Below, in pieces: positions 61,901-64,000 of a stretch of DNA of 64,000 bases. This DNA comes from Solen grandis (lineage: Eukaryota > Mollusca > Bivalvia > Adapedonta > Solenidae), in assembly GCA_021229015.1 (NCBI GenBank), contig CM037785.1:37743011-37807010 (forward strand). Reading direction: 5' to 3'. A model generated the notes under the pieces. The model saw nothing but the letters and a program-made list of their open reading frames with translations. It was not told the origin of the DNA and did no database searches. Numbering within the stretch: position 1 is the stretch's first letter; each line of letters opens with the position of its first letter. The translations under genes and the position numbers were made by a program.

Positions 61901-63832
61901 AAAAATATATAGCATGAAATTAAACGCTTAGTTTAAACATATTTTATTTCAAATGAAACATTGAAATGGGGTCGGGCCACAAGTTCTAGCAACATAAGTT
62001 ACGGCCCTTCCCCTATACATTTATTTAACAATAAACAAGGTCACATGTTACATAATTTGTATGGTACCCAAATCCTGCACATATAAAAAAAAAAGCCACA
62101 TTCAAAATTAATCAGCTCGGCATATTTGAATCATAGTCATGAAGGAAAATAAAATATAATAATAAAAATACAAAAATAATTATAATAATAATAATTATAA
62201 TAATAATAAATAAATTACTGCCTTTTAGAATTTATTTTAAATAGATTAAATGGTGTTTGCTGAGACTGAGAAATTAAGAAAATTAGAAGCTAGGTGCAGG
62301 ATTAGGGCATTTTGATGTAAATATAAATTATGAAAAAATCATAAAAAATCTACCACGTGACCCACGATTTAAACGCTTATTTGCTTTGAAGTCTTTAGAA
62401 ATGTATGCAGTTACAGTTTCAATATAAAAAGTGTAGCTTTATATTTTGTATTTTAGTGTTGACATTTTGACATCCTAATTTAAAGTATAATGACTCACAC
62501 ATGCATGATTCTGACAAAAGATAGATTGTTATGATTATAGACATTGAAATTTCTTTCGTGACCCACAGCTGAAACATCCAAACAGTTATTAACCTTTTTT
62601 TTTTACAAATATCTATTCACTTTCAAGATTTGTCTTTACTTTCTTCTATTTTTCCTCTGGTTTTATATTTCTTTTCAATATGATTTTTTATTCTAATTAG
62701 CTATATTCTATTCAGCTTAAATGTTTGCTCACATTTGTATATATTTACTTACCGAACACTTGGTAAATATATACAGGACCAGAGACAGGAAGGCGAAGTA
62801 AACACGTAGTCTCTTGCCCCCAAATCGTTTCGTCAAATATTCAGGCATCGTGTACGTCTGTAAAATATGCAATATGTAGTGAATGCTTTGGGTTAAAAAA
62901 TCTGACAAATACACACAGAAGTGCATGCTTTTGGGTTAAAAATCTGACAAATACACACAGAAGTGCATGCTTTTGGTTAAAAATCCGACAAATGCACACA
63001 GAAAAGCATGCTTTGGTAAAAATGGACAAATACACACATCAGGAAATCAAACGATAAACATTAAATATATTAATGTTATATCCTACGAGGTGAGATACCT
63101 ATACCCTAATATAAAAACAAGGAATTTCATAAAAAGCATTGGAAAAATAGAATATTAATTGATTTTCTTTTAAGGTAATCCACCCGTCGTTAAATTGTGA
63201 TCATGGCCTATCGAGAGATTGTGGGAATTTCATAGTAATGCAAGCCTCTATAGACTTTGAGCAAAAACGTCTAATACTCCAGTCACTGGATGCTTGTATC
63301 TGCAATGAAGTTTTTTTTAAGCATTCAAAGGACCATGATTATAATTTATGATGGATGGATTACCTTAATGTCGTCACTTGTGGTCGTAGAAAATACATTA
63401 CCGCGCGTAAAAGATAATACTATCTAATATAATACTTACCAACTTTTAACATTTGACCATATGTTAATAAATATGTATTTATGTCAGATTTCGTACTTAA
63501 TACGAAAGGATTATTGCGATATCTTTATTATGAATGGCGAACTTTACTTACCTCCATTATTGAATTATTGCATATAATTTTAGTAATAGTATGGCAAACA
63601 CTACAGTAATTGCTCTTCACGCTAATACAGTGTAAGGTATGTTTAGCGCTTATAAAATTTCTGACATAAGTCATAAAAAGCAGCTTAAATGTAAATAACA
63701 TTCAAATAAAAGAAAGGAAAGTGAATGTTTGAAGAGTGTTAGTATCTCCTGTCTGAAGAGCAGCCAACTTACCCCACACGCTATGTAGACAGGGATGAAG
63801 ACCCAGCCTAGGAGTTGAAGTAACAAGATGGC
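49916..63832 (-). CDS. SLC5 family sodium/solute cotransporter (SGLT/SMIT type), 12 exons, 5' end outside window
   Basis: Exons in order: 63773-63832, 62753-62857, 61075-61180, 59501-59581, 58857-59068, 58151-58286, 57604-57711, 54088-54238, 52360-52528, 51829-52047, 50922-51126 and 49916-50139. All have AG/GT borders and join in phase to 1776 nt: 591 residues plus TGA. Recognisable SLC5 stretches: [112 protein letters not shown]. The family couples solute uptake to the Na+ gradient through the LeuT-like fold at the plasma membrane. Only the N-terminal exons (first helices) are missing. The Lys of KVLPLF and Gln of YIQ, which contact sugar in SGLT1, are present. The ending, a Glu/Lys-rich linker and a final helix, fits SGLT/SMIT. 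The LMSDLDS segment looks more like SMIT (myo-inositol), so the substrate is open. Confidence 0.93.
53237..53480. mobile_element. piggyBac-like MITE, copy 2 (half hairpin, triplicated end)
   Basis: The same family as 45215-45452, starting CCCTTTCCCTTGAACCATGA. It is flanked by perfect TTAA duplications (53233-53236, 53481-53484). One hairpin arm is deleted. The right end TATGAGGGAAAGGG with its preceding GTCAAAATGAGTCTA is present three times in tandem. It lies in an intron of the cotransporter gene. Confidence 0.82.
54312..54499 (+). repeat. MetaSINE-like SINE with internal deletion and target duplication
   Basis: The head GGGGCCTCCGTGGCCGAGAG is followed by a shortened middle (GGCAGGGTCATTCGGAT joined to GCATTCGGGGTCTTCCTCC), then CTGAAATACTGTCGAAGCGA and AGTTAAATAGTCAAGTCATT. 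The 10-bp direct repeat ACTTGTGTTT flanks it (54302-54311, 54500-54509). It is antisense in the intron, 74 bp upstream of exon 54088-54238. Confidence 0.9.
54888..56060. repeat. 29-bp minisatellite, about 40 copies
   Basis: The unit is CATGATATTTACTGTTTTAA plus ATCACCAAC. The period is exactly 29 (for example 55085 to 55114). Variants alternate AAATC/AACTC and CAATCATG/CAACCATG. Some units carry an extra 7-10 bp (ATCACAA, ATCACCA). After about 55920 units lose single bases at many places. It lies in the intron between cotransporter exons 57604-57711 and 54088-54238. Confidence 0.95.
56406..57581. mobile_element. pogo-like element with long inverted arms (foldback copy 2)
   Basis: The ends are CAGTAAACCCTGTCATAAGC GGTCAC and its imperfect inverse GTGACCGCTATTATAGG/TTCAACTG, with TA on both sides (56404-56405, 57582-57583). 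Inside, from about 56570 to 57535, long inverted arms carry GAAGGTAGGTAACTTTTTCC, GTTGCCGTAACTCCTTTGA, GGTCGGAAGACATCTGACCG and their inverses. The arms match 25400-26165. No transposase ORF was found. Its right end is 20 bp from cotransporter exon 57604-57711. Confidence 0.75.
57882..58082. mobile_element. TTAA-flanked MITE, copy 1
   Basis: Ends GGTAATCCATCC and GATGGATTACC; the left flank is TTAA and the right flank is mutated (TAAA). The interior matches 63174-63364 (AAATTGTGATCATGG, TATAGACTTTGAGCAAAA, GGATGCTTG). It lies between two cotransporter exons. Confidence 0.75.
58385..58566 (-). repeat. tRNA-derived SINE, third family
   Basis: On the - strand: GCCTGGATTGCGAAGTGGTA head, B box CCCGGGTTCGATTCTTGG, then GTGGTCGCCCGTCCAGAATC and GTTTTTCTCCGGTTTCTTCC. 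No A/B pair fits a complete tRNA fold. It lies in the cotransporter intron, 100 bp from exon 58151-58286. Confidence 0.6.
59812..60018 (+). repeat. MetaSINE-like SINE
   Basis: GGGGCCGCCGTGGCCGAGCG head, B box GTGGGTTCGAATCCCGG, central TTTTCATGTGAGGAAGCC/TTCCAGCTGGCTTGCGGTAG, with a short deletion before GGGGTCTTCCTCCACCTGTA; ends TTGAAATACTATCGCA. It is antisense to the cotransporter gene and closest to the 33304 copy. Confidence 0.88.
62157..62212. repeat. (AAT)n-rich microsatellite
   Basis: A long A/T-only run with repeated AATAAT words in a cotransporter intron. Confidence 0.8.
62877..63038. repeat. 42-43-bp tandem repeat, about 3.8 copies
   Basis: The unit contains GCTTTTGGGTTAAAAATCTG and ACAAATACACACAGAAGTGC. 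Copies decay to the right. It starts 20 bp upstream of cotransporter exon 62753-62857, next to its acceptor site. Confidence 0.85.
63174..63364. mobile_element. TTAA-flanked MITE, copy 2
   Basis: Ends GGTAATCCACCC and GGATGGATTACC with perfect TTAA on both sides (63170-63173, 63365-63368). It is non-coding, about 190 bp. TTAA duplication occurs in piggyBac and Kolobok; the GGTAATCC end is not the piggyBac CCC, so Kolobok-like is possible. Confidence 0.8.
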
Positions 63833-64000
63833 CTACAACAATGAATGTATATGAATGCTTGAAATGTCCAGTGTCATCTCATCTCCTCAAACGAGATATA
63901 CATGGAGTTGAAACTTTTTACCCTGCTGTAATTGTGCTCCATATTGCTGTGTTTATTTGTCATATAAGTAACTTTATCTACTTATATTGTATAGGTGCAA

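Overview
This is animal nuclear DNA, most likely from a bivalve mollusc. It is AT-rich and intron-rich, has three 100-base scaffold gaps, and is dominated by repeats I associate with clam-like bivalves: several tRNA-derived SINE families (one resembling the MetaSINE type), the 'AACAAGAGGGCCATGATGGC...GCTCACCTGAG' family, 'TTTTATGCCCC' elements, truncated LINEs and many MITEs and foldback elements. The species cannot be fixed from sequence alone.

Three protein-coding loci can be supported. (1) At the left edge, on the + strand, two exons encode a FLYWCH-type zinc finger whose 5' part lies outside the window. (2) Immediately downstream, in the same direction, is a four-exon gene (exons 666-844, 3342-3480, 5623-6581, 13881-13953). 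It encodes a 449-residue protein ending in a UBZ2-type ubiquitin-binding zinc finger with a C-terminal tryptophan, the signature of FAAP20 of the Fanconi anaemia core complex. The exon phases join perfectly. (3) On the - strand, from 63832 down to 49916, twelve exons encode 591 residues of an SLC5 (SGLT/SMIT) sodium/solute cotransporter. It lacks only the N-terminal exons, which lie beyond the right edge.

Layout: 1-14 kb holds the FLYWCH and FAAP20 loci, with a 5'-truncated LINE in FAAP20 intron 1 and a cluster of nested repeats in its last intron. 14-49 kb is a long stretch without a recognisable host gene. It carries SINEs, a 5'-truncated RNase H LINE (about 29.6-30.9 kb) and, at 36767-43315, a 6.5-kb foldback-type element with hairpin-rich inverted arms and a perfect 6-bp target duplication; a second 3.6-kb element with a TA target duplication lies inside it. 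49.9-63.8 kb is the cotransporter gene. Its introns hold a 29-bp minisatellite of about 40 units, a piggyBac-like MITE, a pogo-like foldback element, two TTAA MITEs and three SINEs.

The three genes show no functional link. The most interesting points are the FAAP20 call, the FLYWCH/FAAP20 junction (one in-frame TGA separates two ORFs in the same frame), and the nested foldback element.
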